Of a DNA stretch of 64,000 nt, positions 7,856 through 16,508 are shown one piece after another. The DNA is from an uncultured Anaerolineales bacterium (GTDB lineage: Bacteria; Chloroflexota; Anaerolineae; Anaerolineales; Villigracilaceae): NCBI GenBank assembly GCA_937928015.1, contig CALFXA010000022.1:21647-85646 (forward strand). Reading direction: 5' to 3'. The position numbers and the translations under genes are program-made. Positions within the stretch are counted from its first letter, which is position 1. Every line of letters starts with the position of its first letter. The notes beneath the pieces were generated by a model, which worked only from the letters and a program-made list of their open reading frames with translations, was not told where the DNA came from and did no database searches.

Positions 7856-8698
7856 ATGGCATCCATTGCCGACCAGGGAGCGCCTACATCACAAGCGGAA
7901 CTACTCTACCAGGCGCAACTGCGCAAGGTTCGCATCTTTCGTATGCACGTGGGAATCACATGGGTGGCTCTGCTGCTGATCATTGTCTTCTTTTTCAGCG
8001 GGCAGAATTTCCTCGGTATCAAAACCATTTCGTTGGATACCGACTTCATTTCCAGGAACCTGTCCTTCATTGCTGGCGGCCTGGGGGAAACGATCCGCAT
8101 TTCGATCCTGTCCATTCTGCTCGCCATTCTTCTTGCCCTGCTGGCCGCGCTCGGACGTCTCTCCACCTTCCCGCCCTTTTATGCTCTGAGCACTTTTTAC
8201 GTCTCGCTCATCCGCGGCACACCTCTGTATTTGCAGATTTTTTTCTTTTTCCTTGCATTGCCCCAGATCATTCCCGCCTGGGCCGCCGTGCCAGGTCTCT
8301 GGGCGGGCGTGCTGGCGCTCGGCTTGAATTACGGCGCGTACATGAGTGAGACTTTCCGTGCGGGCATCGCCTCGGTCAGCAAGGGACAGCGCGAGGCCGC
8401 CATCGCCCTCGGCATGAATCCAGGCCAGACCATGCGCCGCATCGTCATCCCGCAGGCCCTGCGCTTCGCCATCCCCCCGATGGGGAACGACTTCATCTCC
8501 ATGACCAAGGACTCGGCCCTGGTTTCAGCCACGGGTTTCGTCCATGAGTTGATGTGGCGCGCCACCAAGGTCGGGCGGGCGCAATTCAACAACCTGGAAG
8601 CACTCATCGTGGCCGCCGTGTTCTACTGGGGCCTGACCCTGATCCTGACTTATTTCCAGAATCGGCTCGAAGCCCGCATGTCGAAGGGAGACCGCTAA
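7856..8698 (+). CDS. polar amino-acid ABC transporter permease
   Basis: A 280-residue inner-membrane permease of the HisM/GlnP family. The ATG at 7856 is chosen over one at 7838 because ACGGAGG ends five bases before it. A short cytoplasmic N-terminus precedes a first membrane span ([12 protein letters not shown]). The typical family entry sequence [31 protein letters not shown], the segment [19 protein letters not shown] and the EAA cytoplasmic loop ([31 protein letters not shown]) are all clear. It should form a dimer in the membrane and dock the ATPase through the EAA loop. Stop and next start are one base apart. Confidence 0.95.
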   Translation: MASIADQGAPTSQAELLYQAQLRKVRIFRMHVGITWVALLLIIVFFFSGQNFLGIKTISLDTDFISRNLSFIAGGLGETIRISILSILLAILLALLAALGRLSTFPPFYALSTFYVSLIRGTPLYLQIFFFFLALPQIIPAWAAVPGLWAGVLALGLNYGAYMSETFRAGIASVSKGQREAAIALGMNPGQTMRRIVIPQALRFAIPPMGNDFISMTKDSALVSATGFVHELMWRATKVGRAQFNNLEALIVAAVFYWGLTLILTYFQNRLEARMSKGDR

Positions 8699-8699
8699 C

Positions 8700-9461
8700 A
8701 TGGCCCCCATCGTCAAAGTCTCCAATCTCGACAAATATTTCGGCCGCCTGCATGTGCTGAAGAATGTCTCGCTCGAAGTCCAGCCGCGTGAAGTGGTCTG
8801 CATCATCGGGCGCAGCGGCTCGGGCAAGAGCACCTTCCTGCGTTGCATCAACTTCCTCGAAGAACCTTCGCACGGCACCATCGAAGTGGACGGCCTGGTG
8901 GTGGCGGGCGGCGAAAAGGGCAAGGAACACCGCCAGTTGATCCACGATCTGCGTCTGCGCACGGGCATGGTCTTCCAGGATTTCAACCTTTTCCCGCACA
9001 TGAGCGTGCTCGAAAATGTTATCGAGGGACCCGTCATCGTCAAGAAGATGGATCGCGCCAAGGCCATCGAACTGGCCGAGAAGAATCTCAACAACGTGGA
9101 CATGCTCTGGAAGAAGGACGAGTATCCCAACCGCCTCTCGGGTGGACAGAAGCAGCGCGTGGCCATCGCCCGCGCCCTGACCATGGAGCCGCGTGTGATG
9201 CTCTTCGATGAACCCACTTCGGCCCTCGACCCCGAGTTGATCGGCGAGGTGCTCAACGTGATGAAGAAGGTCGCCCAGGAAGGCATGACCATGCTGATTG
9301 TCACACACGAGATGGGCTTCGCCAAAGAGGTCGCCGACCGCGTGATGGTCATGGCCGAAGGCGAGATCATCGAGCAGGCCACCCCCGAGGAACTGTTCGA
9401 GAATCCCAAAGACCCGCGCACCCGCGCCCTGATCGACCGCTATCGCTCGGGAAGCAACTGA
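8700..9461 (+). CDS. polar amino-acid ABC transporter ATP-binding protein
   Basis: A 253-residue ATPase of the GlnQ/HisP group. Walker A is GRSGSGKS near residues 38-45, followed by the Q-loop [15 protein letters not shown], signature LSGGQKQR, Walker [13 protein letters not shown] and the switch histidine in IVTHEMGF. No catalytic residue is missing. It follows the permease by one base, and its stop overlaps the next start (TGATG at 9459-9463), so translation is coupled. It powers import by the permease at 7856-8698. Confidence 0.96.
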   Translation: MAPIVKVSNLDKYFGRLHVLKNVSLEVQPREVVCIIGRSGSGKSTFLRCINFLEEPSHGTIEVDGLVVAGGEKGKEHRQLIHDLRLRTGMVFQDFNLFPHMSVLENVIEGPVIVKKMDRAKAIELAEKNLNNVDMLWKKDEYPNRLSGGQKQRVAIARALTMEPRVMLFDEPTSALDPELIGEVLNVMKKVAQEGMTMLIVTHEMGFAKEVADRVMVMAEGEIIEQATPEELFENPKDPRTRALIDRYRSGSN

Positions 9462-10222
9462 TGCCTCTTGCCATCGTCCGCCAGGTCAGCGCGCGCTTCG
9501 CCGAATGTGAGTTGACCCACATCCAGCGTGAACCCATCGACGTGGGCAAGGCCCGCGCCCAACATGCGGATTACGTTCGGGCGTTGAAGAGCCTGGGATG
9601 TCATGTGGTGGAATTACCCGCCGAAGACGATCTGCCTGATTCAGTCTTCGTCGAGGATGCGGCCTTCATCCTGCCCGAAGTAGCCGTCATCACCCGCCCT
9701 GGAGCCGACTCCCGCAAGCCTGAGACCGCTTCCGTCGCTGACGCCCTGCGTCCGCACCGCGACCTGCTCTTCGTGCGCGAACCCGCCACCCTCGACGGCG
9801 GCGACGTGCTCGTGCTGGACAAAGCCATCTACGTCGGCCTGTCCTCGCGCAGCAATGCCGAGGCGGTTCGACAACTGCAATCCATGCTGGCTCGATATGG
9901 CTACAAGGTCCACGGTGTGCGGATCGGGGACTTCCTGCACCTCAAGAGCGCCGTCACCCGCCTGGACGAAAACACCCTGCTGGTCAACCCTGCCTGGGTG
10001 GACCCCGCTCTCTTCGGCGGGTTCCAGATCGTTGAGGTGGCTCCGTCCGAGCCGACGGCGGCCAACATCCTGGTCGTGGGCGGGACGGGCATCTATCCCG
10101 ATGCCTTCCCCGAAACTCAGGCGCGCATCCAGGCGCACGGGACGCGCCTCCTTACCCTGGATGTCTCCGAGATCGCCAAGGCCGAAGGTGCTGTCACATG
10201 CTGTAGTTTGATATTGGCATGA
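9461..10222 (+). CDS. dimethylarginine dimethylaminohydrolase (DDAH)
   Basis: A 253-residue member of the amidinotransferase/DDAH superfamily. DDAH hydrolyses N-omega-methylated arginines to citrulline plus methylamines. Visible marks are the substrate-binding acidic pair in FVEDAAFI (about 63-70), LDGGDVL with Asp112, GLSSRSN, the catalytic His160 in HLKSAVT, and a C-terminal nucleophile in GAVTCCSLI, most likely Cys247 by comparison with the human DDAH1 ending. The start overlaps the ATPase stop, so it is the last gene of the transport operon. This suggests that the transporter imports methylated arginine or related guanidino compounds. Arginine deiminase is unlikely because the protein is too short. 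Confidence 0.88.
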   Translation: MPLAIVRQVSARFAECELTHIQREPIDVGKARAQHADYVRALKSLGCHVVELPAEDDLPDSVFVEDAAFILPEVAVITRPGADSRKPETASVADALRPHRDLLFVREPATLDGGDVLVLDKAIYVGLSSRSNAEAVRQLQSMLARYGYKVHGVRIGDFLHLKSAVTRLDENTLLVNPAWVDPALFGGFQIVEVAPSEPTAANILVVGGTGIYPDAFPETQARIQAHGTRLLTLDVSEIAKAEGAVTCCSLILA

Positions 10223-10224
10223 CT

Positions 10225-10284
10225 TTCGTGCTGAGCGGAGGTGCTTCTGAGTGGTAACGAAGAAGGACCGCAGCCGAAGCACGA
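10225..10284. repeat. dispersed intergenic repeat, copy A (degenerate)
   Basis: Terminal arms TCGTGCT (10226-10232) and AGCACGA (10278-10284) are inverted. The copy contains CTGAGCGGA and GCAGCCGAAGC, which match the other copies at 19436, 27394 and 43061. It lies just after the DDAH stop. Confidence 0.6.
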
Positions 10285-10307
10285 CATGGTAATAGAACTT
10301 GGAATCA

Positions 10308-10335
10308 AAAAATCCCCGTTCTCACGGGGATTTTT
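10308..10335. terminator. bidirectional intrinsic terminator
   Basis: Stem AAAAATCCCCGT / ACGGGGATTTTT with a TCTC loop. It ends the ABC/DDAH operon on plus and the tRNA-Leu transcript on minus. Confidence 0.9.
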
Positions 10336-10361
10336 CTACTGCTGAGGATGCAGTCAACCTG

Positions 10362-10443
10362 TGCGCTGGAGAGGACTTGAACCTCCACGGCTTGCGCCAC
10401 ATGGCCCTCAACCATGCCTGTCTGCCAATTCCAGCACCAGCGC
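10362..10443 (-). tRNA. tRNA-Leu (anticodon GAG)
   Basis: On the minus strand the 82 bases fold as a class II tRNA. The acceptor GCGCTGG pairs with CCAGCGC and is followed by discriminator A. The anticodon stem CATGG/CCATG encloses TTGAGGG with anticodon GAG. A long variable arm (TGGC-GCAA-GCCG) and a T-loop TTCAAGT on GAGG/CCTC are present. The 3' CCA is not encoded. The anticodon reads CTC and CTT leucine codons. Confidence 0.95.
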
Positions 10444-10454
10444 AGGCAGGCCGT

Positions 10455-10482
10455 ATTATAATCGGGATGCTTTTCTTGTCAA
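10455..10482 (-). promoter_or_regulatory. consensus promoter of tRNA-Leu
   Basis: Read on minus: TTGACA (10477-10482), 16 bases, TATAAT (10455-10460), about 12 bases before the tRNA 5' end. Both hexamers are perfect consensus, as expected for a stable-RNA gene. Confidence 0.8.
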
Positions 10483-10491
10483 GCAAATTTC

Positions 10492-10517
10492 ATAGTGACG
10501 ACGTTGGTCGTCACTAT
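10492..10517. promoter_or_regulatory. perfect palindrome upstream of plsX
   Basis: ATAGTGACGAC / GTCGTCACTAT, 11 bp each with a GTTG centre. It ends four bases before the AAGGAGC ribosome site of plsX and lies 9 bases upstream of the tRNA-Leu -35 box. It may be an operator or a leader hairpin. It does not resemble the FapR site known for plsX in Firmicutes, and it lacks a T-tract, so it is not a terminator. Confidence 0.6.
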
Positions 10518-10534
10518 CCGCATAAGGAGCAATC

Positions 10535-11551
10535 ATGACTCGAATTGTTGTAGACGCCATGGGCAGCGACGAATTCCCCGTGCCCGATGTGCAAGGCGCA
10601 GTGATGGCCGCCCGCGAGTACGGCGTGGAGATCATCCTGGTCGGCGACGAGGCCAAGGTCAAGCCCGCGCTCGAAGCCGCCAACCCTGGGAATTTGCCGA
10701 TCCGCATCGTACACGCCCCCGAGATGCTGACCATGAACGACAAGGGCGAGGACCTGGCCTTCAAGGCCCGCCACAAGGACGCGCAGAACTCGATGGCCGT
10801 CGGCATCGACCTGGTCAAGAAGGGCGAGGCAGATGCCTTCGTCACAGCGGGCAACACGGGCGCGGCCATGGTCACGGCCCTCTTCCGCCTGGGACGCATC
10901 CGCGGCGTGGAGCGCCCCGCGCTGGCTCCCGTCTTCCCGACCGCCACGGGCTCGTGCGTGGTGCTCGACATCGGCGCCAACCCCGACTGCGAAGCCATCC
11001 ATCTTTATCAGTTCGGCATCATGGGCAGCATCTACGCTGAAAAAGTGCGCAGCGTGAAGAATCCCAAGGTGGGCCTGGTCTCGAACGGCGAAGAGGAAGG
11101 CAAGGGCAATCACCTCGTCAAGGAAGCCACGCCGCTCTTCAAAGGCTCGAAACTGAACTACTTCGGCAACGTCGAAGGCAAGGAAGTCATCGGCGGCAAA
11201 GTGGACGTGGCCGTCACCGATGGCTTCGTGGGCAACGTGATGCTCAAGACCTCCGAGGCGGTGGCCAAGCTGATCGTGGATAAGATCAAGTCGGCCATCA
11301 AGAACGGCGGACCGCTGGCGCTGATCGGCGGCGCGCTGGTCAAGCCCGCGCTGAACCAGATCAAGAAACTGCTCGACCCAAGCGAGGAAGGCGCCGCCCC
11401 GCTGCTGGGCGTCAACGGACTGGTCTTCATCGGCCACGGCCGCTCGGATGCCTTCGCCATCAAGAATGCCGTACGCGTCGCAAAGAACGCCGTGGACGCC
11501 AACGTGCTCGACGCCATAAAATCTGCTATCGAAGAAAGCCTGAAGAAGTAG
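10535..11551 (+). CDS. plsX: phosphate acyltransferase PlsX
   Basis: A 338-residue PlsX, normal length. It converts acyl-ACP plus phosphate to acyl-phosphate, the first step of phospholipid synthesis in most bacteria, at the inner face of the membrane. Family marks are the N-terminal VVDAMGSDEFP, GEDLAFKARHKDAQNSM, AFVTAGNTGAAMVTALF, VLDIGANPDC, GLVSNGEEEGKGN, VAVTDGFVGNVMLKTSE and the final LLGVNGLVFIGHGRSDAFAIKNAV. An AAGGAGC ribosome site precedes the ATG. It may form a unit with the membrane protein that starts nine bases after its stop. An 11-bp palindrome just upstream is a candidate control site. Confidence 0.97.
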   Translation: MTRIVVDAMGSDEFPVPDVQGAVMAAREYGVEIILVGDEAKVKPALEAANPGNLPIRIVHAPEMLTMNDKGEDLAFKARHKDAQNSMAVGIDLVKKGEADAFVTAGNTGAAMVTALFRLGRIRGVERPALAPVFPTATGSCVVLDIGANPDCEAIHLYQFGIMGSIYAEKVRSVKNPKVGLVSNGEEEGKGNHLVKEATPLFKGSKLNYFGNVEGKEVIGGKVDVAVTDGFVGNVMLKTSEAVAKLIVDKIKSAIKNGGPLALIGGALVKPALNQIKKLLDPSEEGAAPLLGVNGLVFIGHGRSDAFAIKNAVRVAKNAVDANVLDAIKSAIEESLKK

Positions 11552-11559
11552 ACCCTCCC

Positions 11560-12249
11560 ATGAAGATCATCAAAAACGATAAATTAATCGAACGCAATGG
11601 AAAGATCGGCAATTGGACCAGCATCGGCGGCCTGATCGTGCTGGGCCTCGGCATGTATATCAGCTTTACAAGACAGGACCTGGTCAGCTATGCGTTTGTA
11701 GCCCTGCTGCTGGGCTTCATCCTGACCCAGGTCAGCATCTACATGGGCAACCGCTTCGGCCGTTCCCCCCGCCCCGATGAAACCCTGGATGCGGGCCTCA
11801 AAGGCCTGCCTGGCGATTTCACCGTCTATCACTACACCACCCCTACCTCTCATCTCATGGTGGGTCCCGCGGGAATCTGGGTGCTGCTGCCCTATCGTCT
11901 GGGCGGAACCATAACCTATGAGAAGAATCGCTGGAAACTCAAAGGCGGCGGATTCCTGCAAGGCTACATGCGGCTCTTCGGTCAGGAAGGCATCGGCCGC
12001 CCCGACGTCGAGGCTGACGCCGATATCAAGTCGCTGCAAAAGGAATTCGCCAAACACATGGACGTGGAGCAGATCCCGCCCATCTCAGCCCTGCTGGTCT
12101 TCACCGAGGAGAGCGTGGAATTGGACACAGCCGACGCGCCCATCCCCGCCATGAAGATCAAACAGATCAAGGATTTCATGCGCCAGAAGGCCAAGGAAAA
12201 GCCGCTCAGCGCCGAACAGATCGAGAAGGTCAAAGCGATCCTGGGGTAG
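11560..12249 (+). CDS. two-TM protein with NERD-like cytoplasmic domain
   Basis: A 229-residue protein I do not recognise firmly. Two membrane helices (about 24-40 and 46-66) form an N-terminal hairpin. The soluble part has LDAGLKGLPGDFTVYHYTTPTSHLMVGPAGIWVLLPYRLGGTITYEKNRWK. This resembles the start of nuclease-related NERD domains: a helix, then a 'hivvgp.Gi.vl' strand, then a lysine and a 'G.i.y...w' strand. A charged helical C-terminus ends in EKVKAILG. NERD membership is a guess from this pattern. It follows plsX by nine bases and is closed by a hairpin. Confidence 0.55.
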   Translation: MKIIKNDKLIERNGKIGNWTSIGGLIVLGLGMYISFTRQDLVSYAFVALLLGFILTQVSIYMGNRFGRSPRPDETLDAGLKGLPGDFTVYHYTTPTSHLMVGPAGIWVLLPYRLGGTITYEKNRWKLKGGGFLQGYMRLFGQEGIGRPDVEADADIKSLQKEFAKHMDVEQIPPISALLVFTEESVELDTADAPIPAMKIKQIKDFMRQKAKEKPLSAEQIEKVKAILG

Positions 12250-12273
12250 GCAAGACGAAACGACGAATCAGTG

Positions 12274-12313
12274 AATCAGCGAGTCAGGGTAATTTGAACC
12301 CGACTCGCTGATT
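12274..12313 (+). terminator. long hairpin, probable terminator
   Basis: AATCAGCGAGTC-a-GGGT / ACCC-GACTCGCTGATT, 16 pairs with one bulged A and an AATTTGA loop, followed by TGTTTAT. The T-tract is weak. It lies between the NERD-like gene and dinG, and GAATC/GATTC words recur around it. Confidence 0.6.
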
Positions 12314-12373
12314 TGTTTATCGCTGCATCGTTGAATCGCTGAATCCTCCCTCGTATGGTACACTTGTTCTACT

Positions 12374-15163
12374 ATGACTTCCATTGTAGCAATCGACATT
12401 GAAACCACGGGCCTCGACGAAAAGCGCGACGCCATCATCGAGATCGCGGCGGTCAAATTCAAGGGACATCGCGTCGAGGATGAGTTCTCCACGCTGATCA
12501 ACCCTGGGCGGCACATCCCCGAGTTCATCACAGGGCTGACGGGCATCGACGACGCCATGGTGCGTCAGGCCCCGCGCCTGGCCGACATCGTCCACGAGTT
12601 GGAAGCCTTCGTCGGCGATTGCCCCGTCGTCGGTCACAACGTGCGCTTCGACCTGGGTTTCCTGCAAAAGACGGGCATCCTTGCCTACAACGAAGTCATC
12701 GACACCTACGAACTGGCCGCCGTGCTGATGCCCTCGGCCAGCCGCTACAACCTGGGGGCGCTCGGTCAGCAGTTGGGAATTCCCCTGCCCGCCACCCACC
12801 GTGCCCTCGACGACACGCGCGTCACACAGGCCGCCTACGTGCGCCTGATGGAGATGGCCGCCGAGTTGCCGCTCGAAACCCTGGCCGAGATCGTCCGCCT
12901 GGGCGAGCCGATTCCCTGGGATGCCAATTGGGCCTTCCAGCAGGCCTTGCGTGCACGCGTTAAAGAAGGCATCCAGCCGAAGAAGAGCAAACACAAAGCG
13001 GACCTGCGGCCTGCTCCCGCTTCGAAGGACGCGCCGCCGCTGTTGATCCCCGAAGAGCCTGTGGCGCTCGACCCCGAAGAGGTGGCCTCCATCCTCGAAT
13101 ACGGCGGACCCTTCTCACAGTATTTCCAACTCTACGAGCACCGCCCCGAGCAGGTGGAAATGCTCAAGGCGGTGACCGACGCGCTCAATAACGGAATCCA
13201 CCTGATGGTCGAGGCAGGCACGGGCGTGGGAAAATCCTTCGCCTACCTCATCCCCGCGTCGCTGTTCGCCATGCAGAACAACACCCGCGTGGTCATCTCC
13301 ACCAACACCATCAACCTGCAAGACCAGCTCATCCAGAAAGACATCCCCGACCTGCGCGCCGCGTTGGGCATCGACCTGCGCGCCGCCGTGTTGAAGGGCC
13401 GCTACAACTACCTGTGCCCGCGCCGCCTGCAATACCTGCGCCAGCACGGACCCGCGAACGATGACGAGTTGCGCGTGCTGTGCAAGGTCCTGGTCTGGCA
13501 GTTGGAGAACCAGAGCGGCGACCGCAACGAACTCAACCTGACAGGTCCCACCGAGCGCGAGGTCTGGCGGCGCATCTCGGCCGAGGACGACAACTGCACC
13601 ACCGATACCTGCCTGGGCCGTATGCACGGAACCTGCGCCTTCCATCGCGCCAAACAGGCCGCCCAATCGGCGCACGTGCTGATCGTCAACCACGCGCTGC
13701 TTCTCTCGGATATCGCCACGGGCAGCAAGGTCCTGCCCGAGTACGGTTACGTCATCGTGGACGAGGCCCATCACATGGAGTCGGCCACCACCAACGCGCT
13801 CAGCTTCCGCCTGACACAAGCGGATGTGGAGCGCATGACCCGCGAAGTGGGCGGCTCCTCGGCGGGGATTCTGGGCCGCCTGCTGACGGAGGTCCACGAG
13901 TCGCTGCGCCCTTCCGACTTCGGCCTGCTTCAGCAAAAGGTCAAGCATGCCACCGACCAATCCTTCCGCCTCGAACAGTTGATGCGCCAGTTCTACACCG
14001 TGCTGGGCGAGTTCACCGCCATGCAGCGCGAGGGACAGCCGCCCAGCAATTACGCCTGGCAGTTGCGCATCACGCCCGCCGCGCGCACCCTGCCTGGCTG
14101 GGACGATGTGGAGATGATGTGGGGCGAAGCCGACGACACCATGGTACAGCTCATCAAGTCCATTGGCGAGTTATACAAGGACGTGGCCTCGCTCTACTCG
14201 GAAGGCTTCGACAACCTCGAAGACACCATGAGCAGCCTGAGCAACATCCTCAGGCGCATGTCCGAAGCGGAGGCCGCCGCCAACGGGCTGATCAGCAAAC
14301 CGACCAACGAACAGGTCTACTGGGTCGAGGTCAACCCGCGCGGAGACAGGCTTTCGCTCAACGCCGCGCCCCTGCGCGTGGGTCCGTTGGTGCAGAAATA
14401 TCTCTGGCACGAGAAGGCCTGCGTGGTGCTGACCTCCGCTACGATGACCGCCAACGGCGAGTTTCAATACATCAAGAACACCCTGCAGGCCGAAGAGGCC
14501 GAGGTGCTCTCGCTGGGTTCACCCTTCGACTACGAGTCGAGTACGCTGCTCTACATCGCCAACGACATCCCCGAGCCGAACGTCAACGGCTACCAGCAGG
14601 CCCTGGACCGCGGCATCCTCCAACTGGCCAAGGCCACGGGCGGACGGATGCTGGTGCTGTTCACGTCCTACGCCGCGCTCAAGAAGACCTCGCAGGCCAT
14701 CACAGGACCGCTGGCGCGCGAGGACATCTTCGTCTACGAACAGGGCGAAGGCGCTTCACCCAATGCCCTGCTGGATTCGTTCAAGTCCACCGAGCGGGCT
14801 GTGCTGTTGGGCACACGCTCCTTCTGGGAGGGCGTGGACGTGCCAGGCGACGCGCTCTCAGTGGTGGTCATCACCAAACTGCCCTTCGACGTTCCGTCCG
14901 ACCCGCTGATCGCCGCCCGCTCGGAACTGTACGAAGACCCCTTCAACGAATACTACCTGCCCGAGTCGATCCTCAAATTCCGCCAGGGATTCGGCCGCCT
15001 GATCCGCTCCGCCTCGGACCGCGGCATCGTGGCCATCTTCGACCGCCGCGTGCTGACCAAGCAATACGGCCGCATGTTCCTCAACTCCCTGCCGCAATGC
15101 ACCGCCCGCCAGGGCCCCGCGGCCAATCTGCCTAAGATGGCAAGTCAGTGGCTGGGGACGTGA
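12374..15163 (+). CDS. dinG: DinG-type helicase with N-terminal DnaQ-like exonuclease domain
   Basis: A 929-residue fusion of an RNase T/DnaQ 3'-5' exonuclease (about 1-165: DIETTG, GHNVRFDLGFL, HRALDDTRVT) and a superfamily 2 XPD/DinG helicase. Walker A AGTGVGKS lies near 280, VDEAHH near 462, and motif VI QGFGRLIRSASDRG near the end. Cysteines in YLCPRR, DNCTTDTC and GTCAFHRAK sit between motif I and the DEAH box, where XPD-family enzymes bind an [4Fe-4S] cluster, so a cluster is likely. Proteins of this layout process DNA during repair or replication stress. The closest known domain order is the Bacillus DinG exonuclease-helicase type. All exonuclease acids I can locate are present. Confidence 0.93.
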   Translation: MTSIVAIDIETTGLDEKRDAIIEIAAVKFKGHRVEDEFSTLINPGRHIPEFITGLTGIDDAMVRQAPRLADIVHELEAFVGDCPVVGHNVRFDLGFLQKTGILAYNEVIDTYELAAVLMPSASRYNLGALGQQLGIPLPATHRALDDTRVTQAAYVRLMEMAAELPLETLAEIVRLGEPIPWDANWAFQQALRARVKEGIQPKKSKHKADLRPAPASKDAPPLLIPEEPVALDPEEVASILEYGGPFSQYFQLYEHRPEQVEMLKAVTDALNNGIHLMVEAGTGVGKSFAYLIPASLFAMQNNTRVVISTNTINLQDQLIQKDIPDLRAALGIDLRAAVLKGRYNYLCPRRLQYLRQHGPANDDELRVLCKVLVWQLENQSGDRNELNLTGPTEREVWRRISAEDDNCTTDTCLGRMHGTCAFHRAKQAAQSAHVLIVNHALLLSDIATGSKVLPEYGYVIVDEAHHMESATTNALSFRLTQADVERMTREVGGSSAGILGRLLTEVHESLRPSDFGLLQQKVKHATDQSFRLEQLMRQFYTVLGEFTAMQREGQPPSNYAWQLRITPAARTLPGWDDVEMMWGEADDTMVQLIKSIGELYKDVASLYSEGFDNLEDTMSSLSNILRRMSEAEAAANGLISKPTNEQVYWVEVNPRGDRLSLNAAPLRVGPLVQKYLWHEKACVVLTSATMTANGEFQYIKNTLQAEEAEVLSLGSPFDYESSTLLYIANDIPEPNVNGYQQALDRGILQLAKATGGRMLVLFTSYAALKKTSQAITGPLAREDIFVYEQGEGASPNALLDSFKSTERAVLLGTRSFWEGVDVPGDALSVVVITKLPFDVPSDPLIAARSELYEDPFNEYYLPESILKFRQGFGRLIRSASDRGIVAIFDRRVLTKQYGRMFLNSLPQCTARQGPAANLPKMASQWLGT

Positions 15164-15190
15164 AATTAAAAAAATAGTTAGGAGGACAAA

Positions 15191-16405
15191 ATGAGCAATA
15201 ACGTACTCATTTTTGGAGCAGGTGTATCTGTGAGCGCAGGTATCCCTGTACTTTCAAATTTCATTGAAAAAATGATGGAATTTGGGCAAAAGGGAATGAA
15301 TGGAAAACAGTCGCTGTCACATGAAGACAGAGAAATTTTTGAAAAAGCTATTGGTGTGAGAAAAAAGCTAAATGAATATCACGGGCGTGCATCTTTTGAT
15401 GATCGAAATTTAGAAGATATACTATCAATTCTGTCCTTCAACGCAATGAGCGGGAAACGCGAAGATAAAGAGAATCTCAATGCGATGATTAACGGAATTG
15501 GGAAAACAATAGAACTTACATGCTCAGTTAAACATAGCGGCAAGCTAAATGAACTTCAAAGTGATGGCCCAGACCTGTATAGGACATTCTGGCGAAGAAT
15601 TATCAAGAAGTTCAATTTCAAAGATAATTTGCCCACAATAATTACATTTAACTACGATTTAGTACTTGAAAGATCACTCTTACAAGTATTGATCAATACT
15701 ACTTTTGATGGGACGCGCGATGATATCAGATCAATACTACCTTATGATGGATTGATAATAAAATACCAAAATGAACTTATCAATAATCCAATTTATGCAA
15801 TAGAAGATGCTGAATATCGGGTATCTGTTTATGGTGGCGACGGAAGATATGCCTATGGAAAAATGCTTTCTGATAATGAGAACTTTGAAGCTAAATGTCC
15901 TTTAAGTATTGACCTCTTGAAACTACACGGCTCATTAAATTTCCCGACGAAGAAGAACAATAATAAAATCTCATTAACCAGGCCAGTAGAAAATCCATAT
16001 ATATTGCCGCCTGTTTTCAACAAGTCGTTTCCAGACAGCGGACAAAAGACATGGAAAGCGGCTCTTGATGCATTACGGAATGCAAAAAACGTCATCATTG
16101 TAGGATATAGTTTGCCTATCACAGATATATACATGCAATATTTTTTCAAAGCTGGTATTGGCCCAAATACTGATTTGAACAAAATTATTGTCTTTGATCC
16201 TGTACTTTTCCGCGACGATGACAGCTGCGAAGCAATGAAAAAAAGGTACGGAAATTGTTTCTCGGAACAAATTAGAAAATATATAGACTTTAGGCCATCT
16301 AATCCCAATGCCAATGAAATCTTCAGTAAACGAAATTACTATGGCACTTTTCAGCATTTCGTTAATCTTATTGAAGACGACGAAAATTACCTGTTTTTTA
16401 GATAA
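15191..16405 (+). CDS. SIR2-like domain protein, candidate NADase/defence gene
   Basis: A 404-residue protein with a SIR2-like fold. The N-terminal NAD-binding stretch is LIFGAGVSVSAGIP (6-19); TFNYDLVLER near 155 takes the place of the usual TQNID; KLHGSLNF near 240 holds the expected catalytic histidine; VIIVGYSLPITDIYMQYFF near 300 holds the late NAD contacts. No sirtuin zinc ribbon is seen. Proteins of this kind in phage-defence systems destroy NAD. Base composition is about 35-40% GC in the stretches I counted against about 60% nearby, which indicates horizontal transfer. AGGAGG lies six bases before the ATG. No second gene accompanies it, so it would act alone or be an orphan of a larger system. 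Confidence 0.82.
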   Translation: MSNNVLIFGAGVSVSAGIPVLSNFIEKMMEFGQKGMNGKQSLSHEDREIFEKAIGVRKKLNEYHGRASFDDRNLEDILSILSFNAMSGKREDKENLNAMINGIGKTIELTCSVKHSGKLNELQSDGPDLYRTFWRRIIKKFNFKDNLPTIITFNYDLVLERSLLQVLINTTFDGTRDDIRSILPYDGLIIKYQNELINNPIYAIEDAEYRVSVYGGDGRYAYGKMLSDNENFEAKCPLSIDLLKLHGSLNFPTKKNNNKISLTRPVENPYILPPVFNKSFPDSGQKTWKAALDALRNAKNVIIVGYSLPITDIYMQYFFKAGIGPNTDLNKIIVFDPVLFRDDDSCEAMKKRYGNCFSEQIRKYIDFRPSNPNANEIFSKRNYYGTFQHFVNLIEDDENYLFFR

Positions 16406-16424
16406 TTCATGATTAATATTAACT

Positions 16425-16448
16425 CTGCGTCACTTCGGCGCAGTTTTT
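16425..16448 (+). terminator. weak intrinsic terminator after the SIR2-like gene
   Basis: Five-base stem CTGCG / CGCAG around TCACTTCGG, followed by TTTTT. Composition returns to GC-rich immediately after it, so it may have come with the transferred gene. Confidence 0.5.
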
Positions 16449-16508
16449 ATCGTCCACCCATCCCTATCGGGAGTAAAATCGCGCGAACGCCCAAACAACG
16501 AGGTACCC

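Noticed and set aside
13480..15135. 551-residue open frame inside dinG on the same strand
   Set aside because: It is frame-shifted against the helicase, very rich in Arg, and has no family motif.
15164..16448. Insertion sequence or genomic island around the SIR2-like gene
   Set aside because: The base composition suggests transfer, but no transposase, integrase, terminal repeat or target duplication could be found.
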